Source of the DNA: Piper betle
Lineage: Eukaryota; Streptophyta; Magnoliopsida; Piperales; Piperaceae
Direction: 5' to 3'
Assembly: GCA_033002965.1 (NCBI GenBank)
Contig: JAURVB010014787.1
Coordinates: 112,508 to 176,507 of the forward strand
DNA: 64,000 nt
Under the pieces are notes generated by a model. It worked only from the letters and a program-made list of their open reading frames with translations. It was not told the origin of the DNA and did no database searches. The translations under genes and the position numbers were made by a program. Positions 23,201 through 36,181 of this stretch are shown piece after piece. Position 1 is the first letter of the stretch; every line of letters starts with the position of its first letter.

Positions 23201-23618
23201 TAATACTAAAATAAATTAATAAAATCTAGATGTACACTTTCTGATAACTAATTTTGTTGTTGTCTTAGTGATGTTATGGTTATATACTTAGGTACACATG
23301 ATCTTCATGATTCATAATACACTACCAATCTTGGCTTAGTACACGTGTCGTAAAATTTACTTGATTAAAAATAAAGGCCGAACCAACCGATTCTGAATAT
23401 AAAACATCAGTCTCTCCGTACTCATAAATAAAATGACTCGTTCATTGGCATTCTCACTGTACATCACTGCTGATCGAAATACACTCGCAGAAACATCAAG
23501 TAGGCACACTAGCTTTACACACCGCTACTTTGGATATTTTGACATTACTGACTGGTCCGCTATATACACAGCATCGACTCTAGTAGGCATTGTATGCAGT
23601 CCATAGCAAGAATTCATC
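23201..23618. other. intergenic / 3' flank of the membrane-protein gene
   Basis: AT-rich sequence between the LTR-like repeat and the stop codon of the next minus-strand gene. Its right part is probably 3' UTR. Nothing else is seen. Confidence 0.4.
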
Positions 23619-24119
23619 TTAGTGCAATCCTCCGGGACTTTCAGATGAGTCATCTTTCGGCATATCTCCGCAGACAAATAGAACCCAGAAGGTTAAACAA
23701 GTGCTAAGCAAAGCTAGCGCCCACACAGACCAGGCAAAGGCGGGGGAGAGGATGACCGAAACCCTGTACCCAACCAGCCATACCAGGGCCGTCGAAAGGA
23801 TCCAGATGGGCACCTTAAGCCTTCTCCGGGAAGGCGATTCTGGTGGCATCCGATTGGCAATGTAGATGAAAAGGAAGAACAACATAATAAGTACGTAAAC
23901 AGAGACTACAAATGCTAGAGTCCAGGGATCCCTTCTAACTCTAATCACGGCAAATATCGTATTTACAGTGAGGAAGACAAAACTGAGAATGATGGAAAGT
24001 ACGGGAAAAGTGTCATCAGAACTTGAGGCACTTGCGGCCTCTATGTCTGCGTTTGCATGCATGGCCAAGATATAACTCAAAGAAAATAAGAATTTGTGAA
24101 AGAAAGAAGTTTTTAGCAA
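23619..24119 (-). CDS. small multi-span membrane protein, function unknown
   Basis: One continuous frame of 166 residues. Four or five hydrophobic spans are visible: roughly residues 40-58 (FPVLSIILSFVFLTVNTIF), 68-92 (LAFVVSVYVLIMLFFLFIYI), 104-120, 124-139 and 136-153 (WALALLSTCLTFWVLFV). Basic RRDP and SPSRRR loops lie between spans and the tail is acidic and polar (DMPKDDSSESPGG). A second ATG at 24062 (MHANADIEAAS) gives a more natural start without the odd hydrophobic leader. The layout resembles small plant four-span proteins of unknown function (DUF6490-like), but I cannot confirm membership. No intron is needed. Confidence 0.6.
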   Translation of the reverse strand: MLKTSFFHKFLFSLSYILAMHANADIEAASASSSDDTFPVLSIILSFVFLTVNTIFAVIRVRRDPWTLAFVVSVYVLIMLFFLFIYIANRMPPESPSRRRLKVPIWILSTALVWLVGYRVSVILSPAFAWSVWALALLSTCLTFWVLFVCGDMPKDDSSESPGGLH

Positions 24120-24858
24120 TTTAATGGAAGCACAAACGCACTACAAACTCAAATATATCTAATCTACGCAGCGGCGAGAATTCAGCGACGTAAGGATGTT
24201 AGTTTAGATTGCTCCAAGTTCTTGGGCAAGAATGATGTGCAACCAGCTGGGTATGCATTGGTAATAATATATAGCTTCGTCCCGGCAGTTTGGAGGGTAA
24301 TTTCGTTGAAGGTGCAAGGAAATGACGCTGAGAACCAAAATTTGTAACTTTCGAAAAAAAAAATAGTCAAAGACAAAGCCGTCAAGGAAGTTTCTTCTGA
24401 CGTAGATGACTTCGTCAAAAGAACGACTGATCTCAAACGAAACCCACCCGCAACTCCAACGACAGGTGAATGACGCCACGAAGAACACCTACTTCTTAAC
24501 GAAATCATCGCAAATGCTTCAGCATATTCTCACTCATTTCATATCCTGGCACAAGTCCATCATATCCATTCCTTAGACAAGAGGTCTCCAAGAATAGCGT
24601 GCATCACACTCGTCGTGAAAATCCAGGAACCGGCTACCAAGAGCAAAAATATTGAATTTGAAGGATTTTTAAAAACGCCAGTTGCATGTGCTTATAGAGA
24701 CGCCATTATGCGTGGCCGCAACGGTCAGGCTGGCGTCGTCAGACAGGCACCTGCAAGTCCTGCTGATTAAATTTAGGGAAGGCTTCCACACTCGGGACCA
24801 AGGTAGAGTCTTCCACTAACAACAAAGGAGTCAGATGACAAAGAAGTCATCTTTTGGA
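24120..24858. other. intergenic, no gene seen
   Basis: This stretch separates the membrane-protein gene from the PPR gene. It holds the presumed promoter of the former and the 3' flank of the latter. The overlapping open frames at 24182-24508 have no family resemblance. Confidence 0.45.
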
Positions 24859-25971
24859 TCAAGCCACCGCGCAAATGCATCGATACTCCAGTTCATCCAA
24901 GCCCAACTCCACCTCCAGTGTCCTCCATGCACTCAACCTATATTCCTGCGATTTCTTTTTTGCCAATTCAATCACCTCTTTAGCCTCCCTCATCTTCTTT
25001 CTCAAAACCAGTCCAACAACCAAAGGCTTCACTGTCTGATAGTTCGGCATCCTGTTCCTCTTCACGCTCACCTTAAAAACCTCCAAAGCCATGTCCAAGT
25101 CCCCACTCCTACATAAGTAGAACAAGAACACTCTAAACGTCGAACCATTAGCCCGACACATGTCCCCCTGCATGCCCCCATACACCTTCTTCGCCTCCTC
25201 CATCGCACCATGCTTGCAGAAACAGGTCATGAGATAGTTGTAGCTAGTAACGTCGGGCTTCAGACCCACAAACAACATCTCGTTGATCAACCGCAACACC
25301 TCCCCTGGCTTCCCACCATGCGCATGCATGATCCTGACATTGTAAGCAGCCACATCCGGTCCGTCCCCAATCTCGATCATCTCACTCCACACTCTCTCGG
25401 CGTCCTCAACCATTCCCTTCTTGCACAAACCATCCAAAATGGTGGTGTATATGACCATGTTGCCTTCCAATTTTCTGCCCTTCATTTCGTCGAGCGCTTG
25501 GAGGGCCGCGTACGGAGACCCAGATTCGCAATGAGATTTGATCAAGATGCCGTAGGAGACCTCGTTCGGGACGACATTGTGTTTCCCGGCGAGCTTGGAA
25601 AAGAGGATGGGGACCTTGTCGTAGGCGCGGCACATGGTGCAGGCGGAGAGGACGGCGTTGAAGGCGAGCACAGAGCGAGGGGCGCCGGCGCAGCACTCGA
25701 ACTGCTCGAACGTCTGGATGGCACGATCGAGCATCCGAGCCCGGCCGCAGGCGGAGACTATGGAGGCGAGGAGGCGGTCGCCGTCGGCGGCCGGGGCGAT
25801 CTTCTTGTACGATTCAACGAGCGTTTCGATGTTGGCGAATTGTCGGGACTCAACGAGGCGTTTGACGGCCAAGTCGAAGGTGCGTAGGGAGGAGCTCGGC
25901 GAGGAGGCGTCGGGAGAGGTGGTGCAGGAGGTTAGGAGGCGGCGGGCCGCAAATGGCCGGAAAAATGACAT
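24859..25971 (-). CDS. pentatricopeptide repeat protein, P class
   Basis: Single-exon frame of 370 residues. The N-terminus (FFRPFAARRLLTSCTTS) is rich in Arg, Ser and Thr and lacks acidic residues, as in a mitochondrial or plastid targeting peptide. Tandem 35-residue helical hairpins follow, for example VSYGILIKSHCESGSPYAAL, VIYTTILDGLCKKGMVEDAE, VAAYNVRIMHAHGGKPGEVL, TSYNYLMTCFCKHGAMEEAK. No E, DYW or SMR domain is present, so it is a short P-class protein. These bind organelle RNA or join the mitoribosome; the length and layout recall the At4g36680/At2g18520 type, but this is a resemblance from memory. Being intronless is typical of the family. A long antisense frame at 25210-25887 is a GC-bias shadow. 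Confidence 0.9.
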   Translation of the reverse strand: MSFFRPFAARRLLTSCTTSPDASSPSSSLRTFDLAVKRLVESRQFANIETLVESYKKIAPAADGDRLLASIVSACGRARMLDRAIQTFEQFECCAGAPRSVLAFNAVLSACTMCRAYDKVPILFSKLAGKHNVVPNEVSYGILIKSHCESGSPYAALQALDEMKGRKLEGNMVIYTTILDGLCKKGMVEDAERVWSEMIEIGDGPDVAAYNVRIMHAHGGKPGEVLRLINEMLFVGLKPDVTSYNYLMTCFCKHGAMEEAKKVYGGMQGDMCRANGSTFRVFLFYLCRSGDLDMALEVFKVSVKRNRMPNYQTVKPLVVGLVLRKKMREAKEVIELAKKKSQEYRLSAWRTLEVELGLDELEYRCICAVA

Positions 25972-27029
25972 CTTGTTTGGCCGCCGGGAAATTAGAAGCG
26001 ATCAGGGTGGTCAAATATCCGAAGCTGAGAGAGACAAAAAAAATAAAAATTTGCATGTATAAATACAGCCTCCCATCCCGTTACCATGTTATATTATTAC
26101 AGTAAGCGCATGTACACTACTACCATACAATCATTCATTCGTCATTCGTCATTCGTCATTCGTCATTCATCGTTCATACATTCAAGAATTCAAGAGGAAA
26201 AAGAGAGAGGTTAGTAATATTAGATGTTAATCAAGTATGCAAAATTGGCGTGGCATACATATGGTGTGAAATCGGGATAACTCCTGACCGATTTACACTT
26301 GCAATTATTTATGCACAATCAGTACATACAACTATAAACTTCGTCGATATTACATTTGATGATATTAAACAAGTACGTAATTATGCTTAACGAAAAATGC
26401 TCCTCCGACCTCAGTTTACAAACAGAGCAAGGAGATGTCACGACGGACGTCGACATGTCTTTCCTACGGTAGAACAGAATTCGATGACCTGAACTAGACC
26501 TTGTTTACCCAATTTCTTTGGAAGAAGAAGAAATTAGTAGACCAGAACTGCCACGGAGCTCCATTAGCCGCGGTTTGTTTGCTCTATTATAACATCCTAT
26601 AGCCAATAACCATCCAACTTCCCTGCATACATAAGAAGGTTCTCATGGTACAAGGGCTTCCTCATAAATAAAGGCAGCCAGATTAAATGCCACCCCATTT
26701 ACTAAACATGAAAGCTTTAAGACAAAGGAAAATATATGAAAGACGAGATCTGTCCATATTCAATTAGCAGCATTTTCTCCCACAAGGTCGGTTGAAAGTC
26801 TGAACTCAGAACCACCACCTCCATCATGAAGACAACTCGTTAAATGACACTGTCGAAACTTCTGTTAGAAAAGATTCATCTATAACCCAGCAGCAAACAA
26901 TACATGGGATTAGTTCTTATTTCTAAGATCAATTTATAATCAATCCCCATTGGCAAAAAGAATTAGACAATGAGAATGTACAACTCGTTCCAAGATAAAA
27001 TACTACGACAACCAATCTCAAAAACAAAC
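25972..27029. other. intergenic between the PPR and PRP40C genes
   Basis: The left part holds the PPR promoter and a 7-bp microsatellite. The right part is AT-rich and probably includes the PRP40C 3' UTR. No additional gene is seen. Confidence 0.5.
26131..26177. repeat. (CATTCGT)n heptanucleotide microsatellite
   Basis: About five copies of ATTCGTC in tandem, with degenerate units at both edges, lie about 160 bp upstream of the PPR start codon. Confidence 0.9.
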
Positions 27030-30000
27030 TTATCTCCTGCTATAACTTCTGTCCCTAGCTGGTGAGGCCTTCCTCGCTGGCTCAGCAGTAGGTCTGTTCT
27101 GCGACTCTGGGCACGGCTTCTCTTCCTTCCCATCGGAGGACTTCAACTTTCTCAGCATTTCATCTGCATATTTACGCCAAAGGGTTTCCCTCTCCTTCCT
27201 TGGCATTTTCGAGAACCTTCGATCCAACTTCAATTGCTCCTTAGCAACTGACCATGAGGTAAGTGCAGTCTTCCCATCATCCCTCACCTGGGTGGCAGTT
27301 CCTGCCGTCAACACCTCGGATAGGAGGGACTTATAGTCAAGAGCAACACGCTGAAAGCCATATAATAGCATCAATTAGTGAAGAACAGCAGTATGAGCTT
27401 TTCAGCACAAAAGTGTCACATTATAAAGGAATTCGATGATAGCTAAAATTGCAACAATCTAAGCTATGCTACAGTTTTATTTATTTTTTATTAAAAAAGA
27501 AACAACAAGTGGAAAAGCTTCTTGGTTCAGTTCTACACCTTGACAGAAAAGAGAAACCAGCTGCAGCTTAAAAAAATTATCTTTTGCAAAAAAATTGCAT
27601 AGTAGCCACCAAATTACCTCGCTTAACATCTTAGCATGTTCACGGAACAGTTTTTCTAAGTCAGCATTGTCCAGATCAGGATTTGTAGCACGACCAAGAG
27701 GGTCTTTTTCCAATTTTAGCTTGGACTCTGTCCAAGACGCCTAAGTTGGAAGAATCAAGAATTTAGTACAAAATGAAAGCAATTTACAAAATAAACAAAT
27801 GCAAGCTAATATTTTCTTTGTGAACTTCAACAATAAGAAATAACACCACCTGAGGGTCTTTAATTCTTTCCACTAATAGAGCTTGATAAGAAACAACTGC
27901 ATCTCTTCTGCGGACTTTCAATCGTACTCTTTCCATTTCTTGCTCTTCCCTTTCTTTGCGTTTACGCATTTGCCGCTCTCGTTCTTTCAATTTTTCCTTT
28001 AGTAGGCAAAGACAAATACAGAAATCAACCAAATGAAAAATAAAAGCTGTTTTATAAGTTGCATTTTAGCATTTACGATAGCAAATGAAACTGTAAAGTG
28101 ACAGACCTCTCCCCACATACCTTTTTGGAATGCTACTGACATGAATACAGCAATATAAAAATACATTCACTATATTTTTCTTTAACAATGGACTGCGTAC
28201 CTGTTCATCGTTTTTGTCATTAGAAACACGTGCAGCAGCTTCCATTGACTTCAGTTCAGCTATAAACTTATTGAACAAATTCTCTCGATCCTCGCGCTTC
28301 ACAGCTTTGTATCTTGGATCATCTCTTAAGCTATCCTTTATCTAAAATAATGAATCTTGAATAGATAAATATCCAAATGATGGAAACCTTAGAATATTTG
28401 GTACCACACAAAGCCTACCCTGGACCAGCAGCTAGTAATTGTTATATGTCCTTCCTCTCTAAGCATAAATTTGAATCCAGAAGCGGCAGCTATTCGCATG
28501 GCTTGTATATTGCTTTCAGTAGCCTTCTTCAGAAGGAGAACCCTGCACGTAACTGCTGATCATAGTTTCACAATAACTAGACAGAAAAAACAAGCCACCT
28601 TTGCACAAACAATTATTACACATACTTTTCATTTAGTAGTTGTCCTCGTTCTTTACAACCCAATGCCTGAAAGCGCAGATCTTTACCCCCATTTTCTTTT
28701 AAATGACTCGTAATCAGTTTTGTGATCTATATCCTGTCAAAAGCCATGGAGAAAATCAAAGATAAAAGTGGCAGGTGCAGATATTATAGTGTTAACAGAA
28801 TAAGCTACTCATCGTCAGGAAATAAGTCCATCAAAGGTCGTAGCAAAACCTGAGATGCATCTTCAAGTAATTCCTTGAAACCTTCCAAAGCAGCTTTTTG
28901 TGCTGCTCGCTTTTCTTTGCGTTCCTCTTCAGCACGTGTTCGAACATAGTGTTCAAATATTGCCTGTCGAGTACTGTAATCTGGGACAGCCTGCGCAACA
29001 TATTATACATAATATTACTCATATCATCATTCTCAATTCAACTGGTTTTCCACTCGAATTAAAGAAAACATTTTAGATGAAAAACAACAGGTGTGAACAT
29101 CAACCATTGATAAGCCCCTCATCATCTAATATACACTATACCTTGCAACAAAAATTGACATCTGCCTTCCAGTAGTACAACCAACAAAGAAGTCTCGTAC
29201 TCATGGAGAGATTGCATGACAGTACACCATATGTGCAAATTAGGAATAACACAAACAGATCCACATAACCACAGTTAGCTAACCTACAAAAGTGATTAAT
29301 CATACACTCTGCAATGAACAAAATGATGTAGCTAACTACATCAAACGTCCCACTTAAAAATAACAACATTTAACTGTTCTTTCTTTCTTTCGAAACCATA
29401 ATTCCTTGATTGGTTCTGCCCTTCTGAAGGACACATGGGATTGAGAAGACAACAGGCTAGAATACAGAAACATCATTTCTGATTTGAGAACTCTCAAATT
29501 GTGATTAAAATACACTCAGTGTTAATGTTAAATCACAAACCCCCAAAACTAGGTAAATAATTTCCGTGAATCTTATCTTCATTTGATGCCACCCCAATTA
29601 CTTTCTCATTATAACATTGTCAATCAGATCCCTTACAGTTTTACAAAACATCAAACCCAACATTCTTACCTCCACAACAAATGTGGCATTTCCTAGTAGC
29701 CCGAAAGCCAACCCTGCATAATGACTATATCGGTGATTATGAAACATAAGAAAGTAACCCTCCATTTCACCATTTCAACTGTCCAACCGCTAAATATTTG
29801 CTCTTGCCTCAACCATAGATCCAAATATTGCAGGACAAACAAAAAAACTCTCGCTATATGATGATGTTAATTTGCCAAGTTATTTAAATCAGTTAATAAT
29901 GACAATAATGCAGTAATATAAAAAGATAGCAGCATGGCCACGGGTAATGTTTAAGCAAATAAGCAAGCAGCTAACAAGTGGGTAATCAGGCAAACAGGAA

Positions 30001-33000
30001 AAGTGAACAGCACTATAGATCTTGAGGGACCACTTAAGCAATCGAGTCGTTAAATGGTAAAAGGGGAAAGTATAGACTGTATCAACCAGCTTGATGATGA
30101 CACTGCCATCGAGACCGAGAAGTCCCCTGGTGGAAGAAGCACAGCCTGGTCAAAGTCTGGAACAGCAATGGCAGGTCTTCCAAGACCAACCTTGTAGATG
30201 GCTGTAATGCCAGACGGCAGCAACAGCAAGTATGCCTCAAGCAGGATTCAGAGGAAAGGAAGGAGACTTCACCAAGCGTCGACAGCAGCGGCCAACAAGC
30301 AGACCACGCACCAATGTTGGAGGGCAGTGGATAGTGATCAATAACAATCAGAAGATGCTGGCAATGAGAACAGCGACTACCTGGTGTCAAAGGCAACACC
30401 ATTTCAGATTGTGCAACTCCCAAGAGGCGGCCAACAACAATGGTCATTTACTGTTTGCACCCGGCGACAGAGAGAGGAACAAGTTGTGAGGAGGCAATGC
30501 TTACGTGCGGTGAAGTGGGAGGGGAGAGGGAGGACAAGTGGCTCCTCACCAGCACATCAAGCAAGGGGGAAAACTGCCCCCTTACCAACATCAACCTTAG
30601 ACAATGAGGTTTATGAAACTCACAAAATTTTATGAATTCAATTGTGTAGAAAAATACCCCTAGGTTTGTATTCATAGAGATACAAATTTTCCCAACAAAA
30701 ATGGATATAGAAAAAAAACTTTTCCTAATATAATCACTGATCCTAAATATGAATTGCCCAATATATGAATTCCTAGCATAATAAGAAAATTCTTAATTAA
30801 GCCAAAGGCTTGAGTTTGTATATATACTTGCAAAAACACTTGCAAAACGTGGAAGACTCCTAATGTTGTCCGCATCACCCAAAAGATACTAAAATAGCCT
30901 TGTAGCAGTATCTATCCACTCTTTAGAGGGATAGTACACCAACAAAGGAAGATAATAAGCATACAAAATTTGTGCAGATTTAATTTATTTTTTTAAAAAG
31001 AATACGAAGTACACAAAGGCAGCCATTCATAACCGCCCAACCATAATCCTATGAATAGAATGCAAGACAATATCCACTCTTGCCTTAGCAATAGACCTGA
31101 TATTCTTAAAATAATTTTGTAGGAACATCACACCATTCACCAGATAAATAAAAGTATAAAACAGAAAGGCCAGACAAAGAAAAAGCATACAGAAAAAAAT
31201 TTCTCCAGATACCATAAAGCGTGGATCAAACACTATCTTTGGAAGTTCTTTATCCCATTTTGAGAATGGTGCCACTCCCCTTTCTTTAAGCATATCCTAA
31301 CAGATACAACCAAATAATTTAGACTTTAGCTAATCTAAAAATCAAGTGAAGGATTGTCTTACAATTGACTGGAGATTTCATCAATAAAAGAAATCTCAGC
31401 TTTTGAACTCTATATGTTTGCCAAGAAAATCACGGGAAAACAAAAAAGGAAAATAAAGTTCCTACCTTGAATTGAATAATACATTCTTCCGTTGAGGGTT
31501 CACTGTTTATATCATCTGAGTCTGAGGATGAATCTGACATGTTATCATCTTTATTGCCGTCTTTTTGTCTTTCTTTACTATTTTCACTTTGCTGAGCTTT
31601 CTCTAAGACCTCTCTTGATTTTGCATCAATTAATTCAGAAGAAGCTAGATGTGAAGGCTGTGAAAGAGGAGAAGAAACAGAAGCAATTCCAGCATCCTGT
31701 AGCTTCTTTTTCACCAAATCCAGAGCAGATGATGACAGAGCCCCAGCTACTGATCTTAGAGATACAGAGTCACGACCACCAGTTATGACAGCAGGGGCAC
31801 TCAAACTCACCGTAGTAGGTCTTTTGCTATTTATTAAAGTAGAATCTTTCACACTTGCATAAGTTTTGACCGCTTCATTATCCTGTTTCTGTCTGAACTC
31901 AACAACTTCTGCTGGAATTTGCCAGCTGCTAATCTGAAATATGAATGTGTATGAAACAAAACAGTTGCAGAAAACATACAAACAAAACAATGCTAAGGTG
32001 GGAAAAGAATAAAAATTCAAAGCATTTCCATATGCCAATATACTTTCCCTGTTCATGTCAGTGTTCATCGGTAATTGGACATTCAGGAAAGTTCTAATGT
32101 GAGGATAAACATAAGGTTCTGACTTCTAACAGCTTGAGCCAGGAAAGAGATAACAAAGAAAAAAAATGTTAAAACATGTCAGTCAACAGGCATATTCACG
32201 CATGCTGCTGCAAGTTCCAATACCCAAAGTTTCTTGCTGAACATAAAAGTACACTTTTTTGACAAAGACAAGGGAAAAAATAAAATTAAAAAAAAAATGC
32301 CAATCATAATGAGCAAAAACAAGAAGACTCTTCACCTTTGTCTTAGCATTGTAGTAGTACTTCTTAGCATCACTTGTAGTGACTAATGTCCAATCTGTAC
32401 CAGCCAACTTTTCCCTGGAGAAAAAAAAATACTGACGAGAAAAAACATAAAATTGACAACAAATATGATCCATGATCCAGATTTATGTTTGCAAAGAATT
32501 GGTTTTATCATCATCAAATCAATCAAATGATATAAATATGATCCCCCGACATGTATTGAACTTTTTCAAAAGATAAAGTTATGCCAACAAGCATACCATG
32601 AAGCTGGAGTCAATTGGGCAGGAACATTGTCTGGCTGCAAAAACAATTTTAAGTTGTATACAAATGTGAGATTATACGCTAATAAATAACAACTTAAGAA
32701 TATCTACTATATACTATGGAAGGACAGATTTTTTTGCTCTCAACGTGCTTCATCTTTCTTCTTGCATTCTGGCCCTGCAAATCCCTCTACATTCGTCTCC
32801 TACTCACGCAAAACTCTCATCTCTGAATCCCTCCTCTCCTCTCTTTTTCTCTTCGCCCAAAACTATGTTCTCCGCATCCCTCTTCTCCTCTTTTTTTTCC
32901 ACGTTTTCTCCAATAGGTACCCCTCTCTAACTCTTATTCATGTACATGCAAACCCCTGTCCTTTTCAAAGATGATCCGCCATGCATAAAAATTGTTTCTT

Positions 33001-36000
33001 ATTCATATAAATTTATTTTTAATTCTTGTTACAGATTTGCATACTTTGTTTGCATCTTCGCCACCCCTTTCCCACCTCTCAGCTTTTATATTAAAGGAGT
33101 TGGTTTTTACGGTGCCCTTCACGCATACGAAAAATGGGTTCTTGTGTAATAGTGAGAGGCATCTATAAAATACTTATAAAAAATGACATATGAGATAAAT
33201 TGTAATCAAAGTGGATGAGTACCACAGCCTTAAATCTTTCAGGCTTTTCATATGTTGACACTCCAGTTAAGGAGTTATAATAGTACAAAATGCCAGCTTC
33301 AGTCTTGTGCGCAGTCCAGAAATTCATTGTATCCGTTTTCTGCACATCCTTGCTCTCAAGAGCTTCAAGTGGTTTATTCTGATCTGAAATGTGAAAAGCA
33401 TCATTATTATTTCAATCATACAAAAAAAATAGGAAAGTCAAATGAGAACAATAAGACATTGCTCTGAAGGTATTATTATACATATCACTACTAATTGGTG
33501 TCAGCTTAGCACTGAAATCTTTCTCACCTGAAACCAACACGTTAGGAATAGCATATGTTGTGTTTCCAATTGATGAAACATCAGGTGTTTCCGATTCTGG
33601 CGGAATTACAGCTGGCATAGGCAATGGATGCATGGCTGTAGGAAGAGGACCAGGAAGCACACCAGGATATGGCAAAAAAGTACAGCGCTGAAAACCACCC
33701 ATTTGAGGAGGATGTGACCACGGTGCCTGATGTTGTGGGGGCATAGTTGGCAGGGGATGGAATGGTGAGCCATATTGAGGAGCAAAGGGCAGTATCTGAA
33801 CGTTTTGCAATTCCACAGGGGCAGTGGAGGACATAGTTATTGGATCAGGTGGAGATTGCATGAGTGATGGTCTACCCGTGCCACCAGAGGAAAAGGGTGG
33901 GGGTAATGCCTGCTGACCTTGCAGCACCTTGTTTTCTGATGCCAGCGGAAAGCCCCCAGGATATGAAGGATTAGTGCTAGTGTTTGCCCCAGAAACCGAA
34001 ACCACATTCTGCATTTCGAAGACACGGATGTTCAATATCTGTAGTAAGATTAGTTCATTCAGAAGAGACAAAATCTGTTTGCTGACAAGTGAACATACAT
34101 TTGCAGAAGGTATATTGATTTGGGAGTTCTCTACAGCAGCATTTGTATTCACACCAAGAGATTGGTTCCCAGATGCTCCCGATGCCTGAGCTTTCAACTC
34201 TGAGGATGACCATGGCATAGAAGATATGTGATTGGCCCCTCCGCTGGGATGTCCCAAACCTATCTTATCTGGCAGACTCAACTTATCACCATGTGACTCG
34301 CCAGCATGTAATACCTGAAAAGCCAATTATAGAAGTCATATAGATGATGACACAGTAGTCTTTGCATGTGAGGTACATAAAACAAGTGAGAAAAGAAAAA
34401 GTAAGGAACATGGTGAAAGTAAAGAAGCCATTATACTCCATTTTTAAAAAAGGGGAACAAAAAACGTTCACCTACATGTATGCAATATATCACATCAGAA
34501 TCCTCTGAAACATGTTTTTCTACCTGAGAAGCCCATGATGCACTTCAAATTCGCTCCATGGAATACAAAAGAAAGGAATTCAAAGAGGGCCCCACCATGT
34601 ATGCACCAATGTCCTAAGCCAAATGGTTGACAAGTACATGTCTAAGCAATGACTTCTGAAATAAACAGTGATTGCTTACAGCCAACTTTGAAGCCATGCA
34701 AAGAAAATATACCAGTTTCCCGTCTCATCGCCACAATAGAGTTCTAATAGAAGTCACATTTTACCTACTGAAACAGTTGGTCAACTTAACAGGACATCTA
34801 TCACCAGCTTCCGAGCAAAGTGTGTTATCTTTATATTGTTTAACTTACAGCATTATTTGGAGAGCTTTGATCCAAGGTTGAAACCCTATTAACTTGGGAA
34901 CCAATATTAGGAGAAAAATAAGATTTGGATCCAGGTGACTGCTCATTGGAAGGTGTTACCATCGAAATCTGACATAAAACAAAAGACATTACTAGTTCTT
35001 AGCAAACAACAACATTTTTTTCCGATTGAACAAGTGCACTCAAATTAGTAGCTTACAGAAGCCAATGATGACTGCTGGTAGCTGCCACCGCCAGTATTGG
35101 TCTGGGTGACAACATTATATGTGAAGGTATTCTGTGAAACCTTATAACCAGAAGACAAGTTTGGACCCACATTCTCATGCATTTTCATGGGTGCAGAACA
35201 ACCAAAACCATTTGGAGTCGTAGAACCTATAAGTAGAGTAGGCTGGGAAGAGACATGCGTGATGGGTTCAGCATTTTGCACATAAATGGATAGATCATGA
35301 CTAACACCAGGAACAATGGAGCGCTCGTCTTGCAAAGAGGACATGGCTAACGGCTGTAACTGAAAAACAATTGGAACATAAACAAAATAAAACAGCCGAA
35401 GATTTTTATCTGTTTTATGTTGGAAATATAACAGAGAGTGGAAAAAACAAAATAAAACAAAATATCCCTAAACTAGGACGTCTGCACTACAGATATCTAA
35501 GTCAATTACCCAATTTAAAGAACGGAAATTTAAGAGCTCAAACACAAAATGAGCTGGTAGACACGCCCTCGTCCAAAAACTGACCAAAAACTTTTTTAGC
35601 AAATAAGGCAATAATTGAACCTTGAACATCAAGCTACCAGTGCGTGCTTATAATAAGTTCAGAGCATTAACTATTTGCAACTCGAGGCATTTACAGAAAA
35701 CTAGATTGATCTACACAAGAAATTTTATCTGAGACATCACAAGAAAGAACAATCTTTTGTTGATAACAATTAAGTACTATCTCAAAAACATCGCACAAAC
35801 AAAACAGAACAGTCCTTTCGTTGAAGCGCAAGCGTCTGCGCCCTCGCTATTAGGTCAGAGACTGAAACAATCAAGCAGCTAATCTACCATCACTACCAAC
35901 ACCAGAATCCGCCCAATACCAAACCCTACTAATGGAAATAAAATGACCGCCAACACGCTTCTCCCCGCCCAATTGCGAAGCATTGACAAATCCCACGGGC

Positions 36001-36113
36001 ACGACAAAGATAATATTCCTTAAAAACAACACCGAAATTCACAAAAAACCAACCTTCGATTCTTCGCCGGAGCTCAAGATAGAAGCTTTCTGGAATGAGG
36101 CGTGTAGCGCCAT
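27030..36113 (-). CDS. PRP40C: pre-mRNA-processing protein 40C (WW and FF domains)
   Basis: Seventeen exons: 36113-36054, 35359-35057, 34968-34849, 34314-34099, 34008-33528, 33383-33223, 32634-32597, 32414-32336, 31933-31466, 31296-31213, 28990-28850, 28733-28626, 28542-28419, 28341-28201, 27996-27850, 27740-27618, 27350-27030. The product is about 1037 residues if the exon-12 frame is maintained. A long Ser/Pro-rich N-terminus precedes two WW domains ([17 protein letters not shown]...YEKP and [16 protein letters not shown]...SSWQIP). Then come an acidic Ser/Asp tract and a series of FF domains ([19 protein letters not shown]...; [34 protein letters not shown]). The charged stretch [20 protein letters not shown] and a basic tail (RDRSYSRR) complete it. 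WW domains of PRP40 proteins bind proline-rich U1 snRNP partners and the RNA polymerase II tail, linking transcription to splicing. The order matches Arabidopsis PRP40C. Exon 12 has five G where four are expected (28686-28690), shifting frame. Introns before exons 7 and 11 are enlarged by inserts. Confidence 0.92.
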
Positions 36114-36181
36114 TGCGATCGGCCTCGAAGCATTTGTTGTTCGGGTTGGGGAGAAGAAACGGGGAAAATGTAATTTTGGGT

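Noticed and set aside
24182..24508. Two overlapping minus-strand frames of about 100 residues
   Set aside because: No family resemblance and they overlap each other in different frames between two real genes.
25210..25887. 225-residue plus-strand frame
   Set aside because: It is antisense to the PPR coding sequence and is open only because of codon bias in that gene.
31430..32068. Minus-strand frame extending into intron sequence at the PRP40C exon 9 edges
   Set aside because: Only 31466-31933 is exon; the extra N-terminal residues come from reading through the acceptor.
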